Source: Chiridota heheva
Taxonomy: Eukaryota > Echinodermata > Holothuroidea > Apodida > Chiridotidae
Assembly: GCA_020152595.1 (NCBI GenBank)
Contig: JAIGNY010003250.1
Location: forward strand, 545,001 to 609,000
DNA: 64,000 nt
Direction: 5' to 3'
A model generated the notes under the pieces. That model was not told the origin of the DNA and did no database searches. It saw nothing but the letters and a program-made list of their open reading frames with translations. Below are positions 54,986 through 64,000 of the stretch, piece after piece. How positions within the stretch are numbered: the first letter of the stretch is position 1; each line of letters opens with the position of its first letter. The translations under genes and the position numbers were made by a program.

Positions 54986-56549
54986 CTGTGAAATAAAAAA
55001 ATAAAAATCTCAAAAATGTACATTCTTTTAATCTGTTTATGCTTTTGAAATTATGTGGGTCTCCTCTAAAAAAGCGTTCAAGCTTACATAATTGGTTACA
55101 TAAGCTTACATAATTGGTAAAACTTATAACAAATTAAGATCTGTAACTCAGCAAACAACATTGAGTAACAAACCAGTTCGAATAATATTTGCAACATTTC
55201 ACCAAAAATTAAAATGCAACATTCAAATAATGTCCAGACTTGATCAAATGTGTGGAGAGATAGTGGTGTATTCAGCTTTCGGTGCCAGGGGCAAACGGTA
55301 ATTACGGGAAATGGGCTGTACCCAACATGGCCGCGGAGCCACACACACTTTTTCGTAAATCATAAGGAGGATGACCTGCAAATTTCATTTTTGTTCCAAC
55401 AAACGTATAAATATGTATGTCTCTTAGCTCGGTCTAAAATGTATAGGAAATTTTGGTAAACTTTGGCAACATTTTCCGAAAACGCAGGGAATGTCACGAA
55501 AATTAAAAACAAATCCGAAAAATTGAAATAAATACCCGAAAATGAAGAAAATTTCATTTGTAGTACTCCCATGATTGAAAGCAAATTTCTAGAAAAGAAG
55601 GAAATTTCCGGGAAAAAAAAAACTTCCCATAAATGTAAAAAAACTTCCCATAAATGAAAGAGATTTCACGAAAATTGAAGAAAACTTCTCGAAAATGAAG
55701 GAAATTTCATGTGTAGAGTAGTTCGTTGATATAAGCCAATTTTCACGAAAAGGAAAGAAATTTCCCAAAAACTGAAAAACAACTCACGAAAATTGAAAAA
55801 ATTTCCGAAAATGAAGAAAATTTAATGTGTAGTATTTCCTTGATTTGAGTAAATATCACAAAAAAGAAGGAAATTTCCCGAAAATTGAAGAAAAAAAATC
55901 TCGAAAATTGAAAAGATTTCCGAAAATGTAGAAATCATCATGTGTAGTATTTTATTAATCAATTCCCTGACTTTGTATTTCCATCTTTCAGATCAGTCGT
56001 TTCAAACGCGCGTGCCACTACCCCATACCCCCCCCCCTCCTCTTCTCACTTTAAATACTGCTTCGCGGCCCATGCCCAAAAATAAAATTAAATTATTGCA
56101 AATTTGGTAAAACATATTGCAAATTTTGTTTAAAATACAGGAAACTTTGGTAAAAATATTGCAAATTTCCGAAAATCGAATAAAATTTCCGAAAATGACT
56201 CAACGAAAATTTCCTGAAAATTAAAAAATGTTGGCTGAAACAATTTTTAAAAATGAAGGAAATTGAAGTTTTAGTTTCCCAAAGATCGAAGAAAATTGTC
56301 TGAAATATTTTCCAATTAAATTCATCACCAAATTATTTAGGCGATATTAACCTTATAAATGCATTATTAGTTTAATTTCCAAATATGTATACTGATAAAT
56401 TCCACTATTTACATTTCACTTATGGGGTGGGGGAGCAAGTTTCCCCTGACCCCCTACTGAATATGCCACTGTGGAAAGATTAAGTCCTTTTTGCAGGTTC
56501 TGACCCCCCCCCCCCTTTACTCCAGATTTCTTTAAAAAGGCGATGAGCC
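54986..56549. other. Repeat-rich stretch before the TIR element
   Basis: 55440-55970 and 56090-56300 are AAATTTCC/GGAAATTT tracts in the orientation opposite to 33288-34325 (for example AAAATTGAAGAAAACTTC, CGAAAATGAAGGAAATTTCA). The remainder shows nothing recognisable. Confidence 0.6.
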
Positions 56550-56552
56550 TTA

Positions 56553-56885
56553 TAGTGGGGCGGATATGTAACAATTTTTACTTAAAGTGTGCACTTCTGG
56601 ATAGAAGCATGAAAATTTGCACAAAGGGGTTTTTGAGTATGCTGATTTCAAAAATTGCGGGAACCACGATGTCACTTTAACGTTTCCCGCCTAAAAGTTG
56701 AAATTTCAAAATGGCCGCCATAAACACGTTTTTGCCCATAAATCAGATGTTAGTTCCCCGATTAACATGATCTTGGTGTCTATACCTATGTTCTTGAGGT
56801 CAAGAAATCCAATAAAACATATGCGAAACATCATAAGATACATCTTTCCCCCAAAAAAATTCAAAATTCAAAATGGCCGCCACAA
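56553..56885 (+). repeat. Left terminal inverted repeat of the 4.1-kb element
   Basis: Pairs with 60340-60659. Starts TAGTGGGGCGGATATGT; an about 10-bp length difference occurs just after this. Highly similar through the AAACATCATAAGAT segment. Confidence 0.85.
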
Positions 56886-57290
56886 GAAAGCTTTTTGACC
56901 ATAAAACGGATCTAAGTGCCCAAAAAGCCATAATCTTGGTCTCTAGACATATGTTTTTGAGGTCAATGTACCCAATAAAACCCACGTAAACTATCATAAC
57001 ATCTTCCCACGAAAAACCTAGAATTCAAAATGGCCGTCGCAAATCCATTGTTGGCCATAAAATGGCTATCCAGCCATCATTTATTGGTATCTATACCTGT
57101 TTTATGCCAAGACCCCCAATAGAATACATGAAATATCATGACGTACATTATATTGTGAATAGTAAAACAGATACAATCAAAATGCCCTCACAAAACAAGT
57201 TTTTGACCAAGAAACCTGCCCCAATCACCGTGATCTTACTATCTATACCAAGTCGGTAGAATACATATGAAATATTATGGTGAAAAGTTG
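56700..57290 (+). repeat. Subterminal repeats, four diverged copies with a period of 150-162 bp
   Basis: AAAATGGCC (or AAAATGCCC) marks occur at about 56711, 56873, 57030 and 57182. Each is followed by TTTTTG.CCATAAA-like and ATCTTGGT.TCTA-like phrases and an AATA(A/G)AA..CAT.....ATCAT segment. The first copy is part of the left terminal repeat. Such arrays near termini are often transposase-binding sites; here that is inference. Confidence 0.7.
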
Positions 57291-57430
57291 AAAACAATTC
57301 CATATAATAGCATTTATTTGTCAGATCAAAGTATATCACAATTGAGCATGGTATACCTTTTTCAGGTAAAGCAAACAAGTAGTGTGTCATACATTATGTT
57401 AAAAATGATTACATGATCGCTGTCAGTATC

Positions 57431-60100
57431 TCATATGTTCAGATTTGCTTTATTCTCTGCTACACTGTCCGGAACAGAAGCACAACTGTGTACACTTGAG
57501 ATTTGCGCAGACACACTTGCATCTTTTGTACAAGACTTTTTGCATCCACATTTCAGCAGTTCCTGACAAGCTTTGGCTGCCTCTGGAAGAGTGGTCCAGC
57601 ATGGAGTCCATGGGGAATCACCTCTTACTCTCTCCCAGCCCCATAAATCTGGCGATGGAACTTCAGGGTCTCCTATAAGTGACTGTCCCCAGATGTGCCC
57701 TGCCTGATAAACAGCCCTTTTCACATGCTGTTCCAGGGCATGTAACGTTGGAGGAATGTTTTCCATCTTACGGTTTTGAGTGAACAAGTGCTTCCTGGCT
57801 TCATCCACATGGTTGAGTAATGATGTTCGCTAATACAAGAGAACAACATATCTCTCTATTTGCTCCAAGTCGCTAGGGGAAACCTGGCATGGAGCATGGG
57901 ATAACCGAGCAAAAATTGGTTTGAGATGAGGCATACTGCACCATACAGCCCAAGCGGTTCTCTTTCCAATTCCATGAAAGGCAGAGACAGTATCACATCC
58001 TGATATTGCGTGCAAGAATAGTAAACCCCATGATGCGTCACTGCCTAATTCCGTTGCAATTAGGTGGCATGGGATGTAACGTAGTCTACCACCATGACCA
58101 AATGCTATCCATATTTCAAAGTCCTGTAAAACGCTGGACACTGCAAGCGCAATAACCACCACATCAGTATCTGTTGCGTGTATCATCAGCTTGGTAAATC
58201 CATGATGGAACGCATGGGAAGCATGAAAAAGAAGCCGTGTGTGTGCTTCTTCGTGAGTGCAGGACAAGCTTGAAAGGTCAGTCATGGGAGATGATACAAC
58301 ATTCTGGCCATGTGTGGAGATCACTTGCCTTTCTGGGGGAGGTTGAAACTCTTGTATTGCATTGGCTTGAAGTCGGAACAGGCTGTCTTTGTTTGCATCA
58401 CAGCGAAGGAAGTTCTTCCAGTTAACAGGAATATTGGTGTTGTTGTCCACCCGGAGATGATTACCAGATCCACGGCTCTGTCGTGTTTGTGTCTTTAGGC
58501 TGTCCTCCCTGTATACATCCCAGACAACATCTTCACGAACAACGTCTTGTAACAGGTGTTCTATGTAAGGCAAGAACACCAGTTGTGAATAGTCCTGGAA
58601 TGTTTTGACAGAAAGTTTTGACAGAAAGTTTGGACTTCTTTGGATCAAGCATGTGCACAAAGGGCAGCACCGTCAACAATTTTGACGTCAACTTTTGGAA
58701 CAGATTCTAGTTGTGGTACCATTGTCTCCAGGCATCCCATCAAGTCAGATTTGCATGGTTGATGCATAATACCATTTGATGCCAATGATGGAGGCCAGGC
58801 ATGATTTTCATGGCTGAAGAAGGCATCCATATCGCTTTCTCTAGCTTGACACGATATATACATCCGTGAAAAGAGACAAACATCACTATGCAGGTTGGAA
58901 ATCTTGGAAGCGGACTTCGCAGGTTTCTTTCGTGAACTAGAATTTAACAAAGGCAGATTGTTCTTATGTATGGTGTCTTTGAATGCAGTGATTGTGCCAT
59001 TGATACGCTCGGCAACAAATTTCTTGTACTGTGTTTTGCCTATGTCTTCTGCGGACCTTATAGCATTTACCACACTATAAGACATTATCACTTTGGTGTC
59101 AAGTGCGTAGAGGTCTGTGCTTGTATCAGCAAAGGGGCTGCCAAGTTCATCCATTACATCAGTGACACTCTTGACGTGAGATAAGAAAGTCTTCTGTACA
59201 CTTGGTATTTGTTCATGGTGGCGTTCTGTGTCCTTCTTTCCCCTAGCATGTTTGTCATCATACTCCATTAGACGTCTAGCTGTTTCTGGACCTGCCACCA
59301 TCCACCTTGCTAGTGCTGCTTCATTTTCAGTGATACCTATTATGCCTCCATCTCCCTTCACCATTGCATTCAGCTGTTCTTGAACTTGATCATGGGCTAG
59401 TGATGAGAATTTGTGCACAGTTTTCTGTGTCACAAAGTTGCCTTTGAGGAACTCTGCATGTGCGGTAGGGCAGTTAATCTCAAGGAATTGTAGGTCTCTC
59501 ACATGAACGGTCATCCAGCGAGCATAGTGGTAGTGGTCAAGAGCGAACATCCATGGAATAATCTTTCCAAGTGACTGCACGTAGGCAACATATCTTTGCT
59601 CACGGTGTGATCTAAGGAACTGTAGGAAGAGAAGTTCCAACTGCCAGACTTTGTACCAGTAATCGAACTGAGGATGCTTTGAAGCCATCTGTTTACACCA
59701 CTCATCATAGTGTATTTGTTCATCATCTGATGTGTTGATTTGATACTCAGCATATGACCTGTGAAGGAGAATGTACAGAGCCGCTGCGGTTACTTGATGT
59801 GCCCACCGACCTCTGGATGTGTGTGAACTTTTCTGCAGACCAGCTGCACGTCCCTCAGTTGTAACATTGGCCGAAGTCATAACATAGGTCCAACCACTAC
59901 CATCAAGCCAGCCGCCAATTACTTTCAACATGGCCATTTCTATATGGAGACCCCCCATCAGTACGACGTAATGTCTTTCACCATACTCTTCTGGCCATTT
60001 CCACTGAATTTGCAATTGCATATAATGGCTGATCGACAGTGAGCAGTGGTATCTGGCCTGGGTTGACACGAACCGTGATCTGTTTGATGATATTCATCCC
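57431..60100 (-). pseudogene. Broken intronless gene of an uncharacterised family with a PIN/FEN1-like C-terminal part
   Basis: Three minus-strand frames form one text. Frame 1 (about 60100-60020) reads NPGQIPLLTVDQPLYAIA, then a frameshift. Frame 2 (to 58645) reads GERHYVVLMGGLHIEMAMLK, GRWAHQVTAAALYILLHRSY and on to KIVDGAAL, then a frameshift near 58660. Frame 3 (to 57830) reads KTFQDYSQLVFLPYIEHLL, LSCTHEEAHTRLLFHASHA, HATDTDVVVIALAV and HAISGCDTVSAFHGIGKRTA. An in-frame TAG at 57830 is followed by NHVDEARKHLFTQNRK, ENIPPTLHALEQHVKRAVYQ and LLKCGCKKSCTK to 57431. EEA.TR, D.DVV and GCD.....GIGK.TA resemble the acidic and helical motifs of PIN/FEN1-like nucleases. I recognise similar multi-copy uncharacterised proteins from other animals, but not a function. 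Two frameshifts and one stop make this copy dead. Confidence 0.8.
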
Positions 60101-60339
60101 ATGCTTGACCATAGCGGGTGAATGTGCTTGATCTCGAAATAATGGTAAGAGAGAGATGATTGCAGATGTCTTGGGTTGCCATGGTTACCATTAATAATTA
60201 TCATTTATTATGATCATTTTATGTCCTCATGAGGTAAATAATTCTCATGTTCTCATGCAAAATTGTTTGTCCTGATTCTCATAATTGTTTTTTATGCTCT
60301 CATGAGAACTTTTCTTTTCTCATGAGATTCTCATATAAG

Positions 60340-60659
60340 TTTGTGGCACCCATTTGAATTGAATTTTCAATTTTTTGGCAAGAAGATGGATCTTATGATG
60401 TTTCGCATGGGTTTTATTGGATTTCTTGACCTCAAGAACATAGGTATAGACACCAAGATCATGGTAATCGGGGCACTAACAGCTGATTTATGGGCAAAAA
60501 CGTGTTTGTGGTGGCCATTTTGAATTTTTTGGCGGGAAGGGTTGGAGTGACATCGTGGTTCCCGCAATTTTTGAAATCAGCATACTCAAAAACCCCTTTG
60601 TGCAAATTTTCACGCTTCTATCCAGAAGTGCACACCTCAGTCACATATCCGCCCCACTA
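60340..60659 (-). repeat. Right terminal inverted repeat of the 4.1-kb element
   Basis: Complement of the left terminus. Includes CATGATCTTGGTGTCTATAC on the minus strand and ends at CCGCCCCACTA before TTA. Confidence 0.85.
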
Positions 60660-60662
60660 TTA

Positions 60663-61612
60663 CCATTAGACAACGAAGAATGCATGCAACAGGCTGACAG
60701 GCAAGATAAAATCCTCTTACGTGGTAATCCCCATACCCCTCCCCACCCCCCCTACCTCCCCACCTGCGTTATTGTCTATACGCCGTTAAGTCGTTGTTGA
60801 AACAATTTGTTATTCTGCCTAAACCCTCGATAATTTGAACTGGAACCAACGCAGTGTGGGAAACGCCCTCTTTTGGACATGTTAGGTCCAGAATTTTTTC
60901 TCTCAAAAAAAAGAAGTTTTGAATGTTTTTGCAGGGAATGGATTGCTAACGAATTTATCTTGCAATTTTGAAAGTTCAGTGATCAGGGATGCGAGTGTTT
61001 TTAAATAAGAATGAAAATTTAACTAAATTTAATGTTTCCTATGCAGCTTAACACTAAAGACTCCTATGTTGCCATTTCAAGTGTGGCCTATTGTGAGATA
61101 CTTGAGTCCGTTGTGACATCACATCCTCACATTCTTTAAATGTGTTTTATTGTATGTTTTCCTGATAATTGTGGCTTAAAGTTATTTGATATGTCATTAA
61201 TGATATGATTTTTTCTGTCTTGCTTCCTTTTGTCAGAATTGCACACCATGTGCCACATAACCTGCCAATTGTTAGAAACGTTTGCCAATCAAAAACGTGA
61301 TCAAATATCTAAATTTGATGAAATTTTCTGTACTTTTATTTGGAGTTAATTGGGGTAAATCTGTCAAATTTGCTAAATGTAGAGATGATTGTCAAAATCT
61401 GTCGCAGAGATGGTCAAACTTCACCGCCCTCCCCTTCCCCATTAATTAGGGAACTATATCTGCGTTCTTGAACCAAGGAACGGGAAGAGCAAGGGCCGAA
61501 ACTCACTAAGAGGGCAGGCTATGACGTCATATTAGTAACCATGGTGAGAAACAATCGAGCTTCCATGGACGTGGAAATGACTGCAAGGCGAAAATGAAGA
61601 GCAATGGCACTC
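60663..61612. other. Spacer between the TIR element and the 60-bp array
   Basis: No gene recognised. Pyrimidine-rich around 60730-60770; otherwise AT-rich. Confidence 0.45.
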
Positions 61613-62324
61613 AACGATTATTCATACATCTGTGTATACTGATCTCAGGTATAACACCCGGCATTTCTAAAGTACGATTATTCATATATCTGTAAATACT
61701 GATCTCAGGTATAACACCCGGCATGTTTAAAGTACGATTATTCATACATCTGTATATATGGATCTCAGGTATAATACCCGGCATGTTTAAAGTACGATTA
61801 TTCATACATCTGTATATACTGATCTCAGGTATAACACCCGGCATGTTTAAAGTACGATTATTCATACATCTGTAAATACTGATCTCAGGTATAACACCCG
61901 GCATGTTTAAAATACGATTATTCATATATCTGTATATACTGATCTTAGGTATAACACCCGGCATGTTTAAAGTACGATTATTCATATATCTGTATATACT
62001 GATCTTAGGTATAACACCCGGCATGTTTAAAGTACGATTATTCATATATCTGTATATACTGATCTCAGGTATAACACCCGGCATGTTTAAAGTACGATTA
62101 TTCATATATCTGTATATACTGATCTCAGGTATAACACCCGGCATGTTTAAAGTACGATTATTCATACATCTGTAAATACTGATCTCAGCTATAACACCCG
62201 GCATGTTTAAAGTACGATTATTCATATATCTGTATATACTGATCTCAGGTATAACACCCGGCATGTTTAAAGTACGATTATTCATATATTTGTATATACT
62301 GATCTCAGGTATAACACCCGCATG
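61613..62324 (+). repeat. 60-bp minisatellite, left part, about 12 copies
   Basis: Exact 60-bp period with core GATCTCAGGTATAACACCCG and TTTAAAGTACGATTATTCAT. Units vary at TCATACATC/TCATATATC and GTAAATACT/GTATATACT. The minus strand is open (20 residues per unit) only because of the period. Confidence 0.96.
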
Positions 62325-62597
62325 TCAAAATGCGCCCTTACATCAGTGATGTTAAGAAAATCCGCATGTTAGAAAATCAAACATCTCAGAATGCGTGGAA
62401 TGTCACCGGATGTTTGCTTTTGTTGTTAGCTGACGAGGCCTAACATCCTGTTTGTAATATCGAGGCTAATTAACGTTAGAACTTTGCCGTCCGGCCGAGT
62501 GATTTTGCAACCGACACCAGTCACGTTACTTTTCTTAAAAGAGGGCGCTTCAATGTTTTCCAAGTAAAGTGTCGTCGGATGTAAGGGCGGAAATTGG
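62325..62597. mobile_element. MITE-like insert of about 273 bp splitting the 60-bp array
   Basis: The left end TCAAAATGCGCCCTTACATC and the right end GATGTAAGGGCGGAAATTGG are inverted copies (about 16 of 20 matching). Outside them, both sides are 60-bp array units cut at the same point, GCATG. The exact target duplication is blurred by the array sequence (CCGCATG left, GGGCATG right). Confidence 0.65.
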
Positions 62598-62965
62598 CAT
62601 GGGCATGTTTAAAGTACGATCATTCATATATCTGTATATACTGATCTCAGGTATAACACCCGGCATGTTTAAAGTACGATTATTCATATATCTGTATATA
62701 CTGATCTCAGGTATAACACCCGGCATGTTTAAAGTACGATTATTCATACATCTGTAAATACTGATCTCAGGTAAAACACCCGGCATGTTTAAAGTACGAT
62801 TATTCATACATCTGTATATACTGATCTCAGGTATAACACCCAGCATGTTTAAAATACGATTATTCATATATCTGTATATACTGATCTCAGGTATAACACC
62901 TGGCATTTCTAAAGTACGATTATTCATATATCTCTATATACTGATTTTAGGTATAACACCCAGGT
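62598..62965 (+). repeat. 60-bp minisatellite, right part, about 6 copies
   Basis: Same unit and period as 61613-62324. The phase continues across the insert, so the two parts were one array. Confidence 0.95.
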
Positions 62966-63165
62966 ATAAAACTAAAATATAATAAATCTAGTAAAAAGAA
63001 ATTAAACTAAAACCTACTAAATCTAATAATAAGAAAAGAACTAAAACATACTAAATCTAATAATAAGAAATCAAAATAAATCCAATAATACGAAATAAAA
63101 CTAAAGTATAATAAATCTAATAATAAGAAATTAAACTAAAACCTACTAAATTAAGAAATGAATTT
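62966..63165 (+). repeat. A-rich imperfect repeat, period about 26-36 bp
   Basis: Copies of AAATCTAATAATAAGAAAT and AAACTAAAACCTACT alternate at 62983, 63019, 63053, 63079 and 63112. Low-complexity AT-rich sequence. Confidence 0.75.
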
Positions 63166-63399
63166 TCAGGTGGAACTACTCATTAATACGATTGAAAGAA
63201 AAGTGGCATTCTTTTTGTGCAATAGTATATATGAGTGCACGTAAACAAGCAAAATGAGTTTGCTTCGAATTCACCGATATCATCTGTTTTTAGTGAATGA
63301 AAATACCCCCATGGTGAAGCATAGTCCATTATGATTATATTGGTCAGTTGGTTGACTGGGGTGATTAAACCTGGAATGATTTGACAATTCATACATGCA
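63166..63399. other. Short unique spacer
   Basis: No coding signal recognised. Minus-strand open frames here are extensions of the following array. Confidence 0.4.
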
Positions 63400-64000
63400 T
63401 GACGCATTGAATGGATTGTAATGTATGGCACATTGAGTGGATTGTAATGCATGACGCATTGAGCGGATTGTAATGCATGGCACATTGAATGGATTGTAAT
63501 GCATGTCACATTGAATGGATTGTAATGCATGACATTGTGAGTGGATTGTAATGCATGACACAGTGAGTGGATTGTAATGCATGACACGTTGAGCGGATTG
63601 TAATGCATGGCACATTGAACGGATTGTAATGCATGACACATTGAACGGATTGTTATGCATGACATTGTGAGTGGATTGTAATGCATGACACAGTGAGTGG
63701 ATTGTAATGCATGACACGTTGAGCGGATTGTAATGCATGACCCATTGAGTGGATTGTAATGCATGGCACATTGAACGGATTGTAATGCATGACACATTGA
63801 ACGGATTGTTATGCATGACACATTGAGTGTATTGTAATGCATGACACATTGAGTGGATTGTAATGCATGACACATTGAGCGGATTGTAATGCATGACACA
63901 TTGAATGGATTGTAATGCATAACACATTGAGTGGATTGTAATGCATGCCACATTGAATGGATTGTAATGCATGACACAGTGAGTGGATTGTAATGCATGA
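63400..64000 (+). repeat. 26-bp minisatellite running off the window end, about 23 copies
   Basis: Unit built from GGATTGTAATGCATGACACA plus TTGAGT, with variants at GACACA/GGCACA/GACATT and TGAGTG/TGAACG/TGAGCG. A five-unit pattern starting GACATTGTGAGTGG at 63531 recurs at 63661, giving a 130-bp higher-order period. The array continues past 64000. Confidence 0.95.

Larger units (their letters stand above)
56553..60659. mobile_element. 4.1-kb terminal-inverted-repeat DNA element carrying a nuclease-like gene
   Basis: Termini TAGTGGGGCGGATATGT (from 56553) and ACATATCCGCCCCACTA (to 60659) are inverted copies. Flanking TTA is duplicated (56550-56552 and 60660-60662). The inverted match continues inward for about 320 bp (to about 56885 and from about 60340), including GGTGTCTATACCTATGTTCT and GAGGTCAAGAAATCCAATAA. 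A TTA duplication is typical of PIF/Harbinger-like insertion, but the internal gene is not a recognisable DDE transposase. The element may therefore be non-autonomous with a captured gene, or a different superfamily. Confidence 0.85.

Noticed and set aside
61611..62285. Minus-strand 224-codon frame with a 20-residue repeat
   Set aside because: Generated by the 60-bp minisatellite; the frame in the second array part matches for the same reason.
61613..62965. CRISPR-like array
   Set aside because: No alternating unique spacers; units are contiguous and the genome is animal.
63183..63998. Minus-strand frames of 230-271 codons with MHYNP repeats
   Set aside because: Generated by the 26-bp array; two overlapping frames are open at once, as expected from simple repeats.

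Overview
This window is intergenic-rich nuclear DNA of a metazoan. It has spliced genes with GT-AG introns, several families of non-LTR retrotransposons, DNA-transposon remnants, very long (AT)n tracts and many minisatellites. The style of the repeats and a local cluster of flavin-containing monooxygenase (FMO) genes suggest a marine invertebrate, perhaps a deuterostome such as an echinoderm or hemichordate. That placement is inference; nothing in the sequence fixes the species.

Layout. 1-8.2 kb: a 39-bp minisatellite, then about 4.5 kb of a 36-bp minisatellite in three blocks. Between the blocks lie two near-identical 3' fragments of an RNase H-bearing non-LTR element. 8.5-9.3 kb: a decayed reverse transcriptase (RT) fragment. 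11.9-17.8 kb: a nearly full-length but broken copy of the same RNase H-bearing element on the minus strand (gag with zinc knuckles, endonuclease, RT, RNase H). Its RT is split by an 0.84-kb GC-rich minisatellite that grew out of the codons of a conserved RT motif. 18-26 kb: a 453-bp MITE with 9-bp target-site duplications (TSDs), a CR1-like RT tail, a 22-bp palindromic array and other short arrays.

26.3-46.7 kb is the genic core: two complete FMO genes arranged tail to tail. Gene A (+, 26270-36626, seven coding exons, 525 aa) and gene B (-, 46707-39966, six coding exons, 530 aa) share intron positions, except that the intron between A's exons 2 and 3 is absent from B. Both have the FAD Rossmann motif, the FMO signature FxGxxxHxxxY, an ATGY motif and a hydrophobic C-terminal tail. 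Both show the same unusual second (NADPH) dinucleotide motif, GGSHSAGD. A third FMO is represented only by a terminal exon at 54743-54985 (-). A decayed partial copy of exon 6 sits in intron 5 of gene A. The products would be FAD- and NADPH-dependent membrane-associated oxygenases acting on soft nucleophiles (N or S).

46.7-64 kb: a foldback element invaded by an RTE-type fragment with a clean 12-bp TSD, then a 4.1-kb terminal-inverted-repeat element (56553-60659, TSD TTA). This element carries a broken intronless gene whose C-terminal part resembles PIN/FEN1-like nucleases. The window ends in a 60-bp array split by a MITE-like insert and a 26-bp array that runs off the end. The TIR element with the nuclease-like gene is the best candidate for something poorly described.
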